Shown: positions 63,658 through 64,000 of the stretch, one piece after another
Layout of the letters: the number at the start of each line of letters is the position of its first letter
Position numbering within the stretch: the stretch's first letter is position 1
DNA from: Coneutiohabitans sp964457925
Lineage (GTDB): Bacteria; Zhuqueibacterota; Zhuqueibacteria; Zhuqueibacterales; Zhuqueibacteraceae
Length of the DNA: 64,000 bases
NCBI GenBank assembly: GCA_964457925.1
Contig: CAYWGH010000001.1
Location: forward strand, 372,001 to 436,000
Direction of reading: 5' to 3'
Notes under the pieces: generated by a model
Databases searched by the model: none
Told to the model about the DNA's origin: nothing
What the model saw: the letters and a program-made list of their open reading frames with translations, nothing else
Translations under genes and position numbers: made by a program

Positions 63658-64000
63658 ATGCCATCCCAATTTGTTCGCGGCCTCGGGCTGTTTGGTTCCA
63701 CTATGATCGTCGTCGCTCGATGATCGGTTCCGGTATTTTCATCGTTTCCGCCGACATCGCGCGGCAGGTTGGCGCCTCCGGCTGGCTGCTGATGTTATGT
63801 GGCTCATTCCCGGCTTGCTCACCATTGCCGCGGCGCTGAGTTACGGCGAATTGGCGGTGCTGTTCCCGAATGCGGGCGGCCACCAGTATGTATATCTGCG
63901 CGAGGCGCACGGCCCGCGGTGGGGCTTTCTTTACGGGTGAACGCTGTTTCTCGTCATTCAAACCGGCTCGATTGCCGCCGGCGCTCGGGTTTATATTGCC
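63658..64000 (+). pseudogene. Decayed APC permease, copy of the gene at 48405, cut by window edge
   Basis: The start (ATG 63658 with GGAGGAAGGAG intact) and first 16 codons closely follow the permease at 48405 (FVRGLGLFGSTMIVV vs FVRGLGLFDSTMIVA). A one-base loss near 63715 gives a TGA; further indels occur near 63795, and a Trp codon has become TGA at 63938-63940. Near 63974 the sequence jumps from the match to about 48720 to the match to about 49372, an internal deletion of about 650 bases at a shared GCCG. The gene is non-functional. Confidence 0.88.

Noticed and set aside
1..64000. tRNA, rRNA, CRISPR array or intact insertion sequence
   Set aside because: Gaps were read for cloverleaf ends, regularly spaced repeats and transposase motifs; none was found.

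Overview
The window reads as mid-GC chromosomal DNA from a Gram-negative (diderm) bacterium: it carries a TamB-type envelope protein, a MurJ flippase, lipoprotein signals and a large surface-polysaccharide locus. Gene content and two short C-terminal 'GVYLYRL / LPAGNYYYT' tail fragments, of the kind seen at the ends of secreted FCB-group proteins, hint at a deep-branching FCB-type lineage (KSB1/Calditrichota-like). That placement is inference only. No rRNA, tRNA, CRISPR array, intact transposase or phage gene was seen.

Region 1 (1-26.6 kb) is a surface glycan locus. The plus strand carries small-molecule kinases, two thymidylate-kinase-like P-loop proteins, a Wzx-type flippase, a Wzy/O-antigen-ligase-type protein, a polysaccharide deacetylase, a GT4 glycosyltransferase, a lipoprotein-like heparinase II/III lyase, a GNAT protein, and an acyl carrier protein overlapping a LarA-like racemase gene. 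A DUF4143 ATPase and decayed DNA follow. A minus-strand operon (16.8-23.3 kb) encodes ATP-grasp ligase, HTTM membrane protein, MBOAT O-acyltransferase, SGNH partner and a second ATP-grasp ligase. An AMP-forming acyl ligase and UDP-GlcNAc 2-epimerase (wecB) close the locus. Together these suggest an acylated, possibly amino-acylated, exported polysaccharide.

Region 2 (26.6-39.8 kb) is housekeeping and envelope: a phosphoenolpyruvate carboxylase lacking the usual His of its TAHPTE motif, a broken nucleotidyltransferase, murJ, tamB with an overlapping lipoprotein gene, obgE, dprA, a GNAT gene and a small membrane protein.

Region 3 (39.8-64 kb) is an all-plus-strand transport and ion-energetics island: a Na+/H+ antiporter-type carrier, a dicarboxylate/amino-acid symporter, two different membrane pyrophosphatases (K+-independent and K+-dependent by signature residues), DedA, three APC amino-acid permeases plus a decayed fourth, CstA, a NupC-type nucleoside carrier, an NCS2 purine/pyrimidine permease, and two transhydrogenase subunits. 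Small genes sit between them: a pair of paralogous secreted proteins of unknown family, and two tiny single-span membrane proteins with good ribosome binding sites. Several intergenic spaces hold inverted repeats, dispersed palindromes, terminators or gene remnants.
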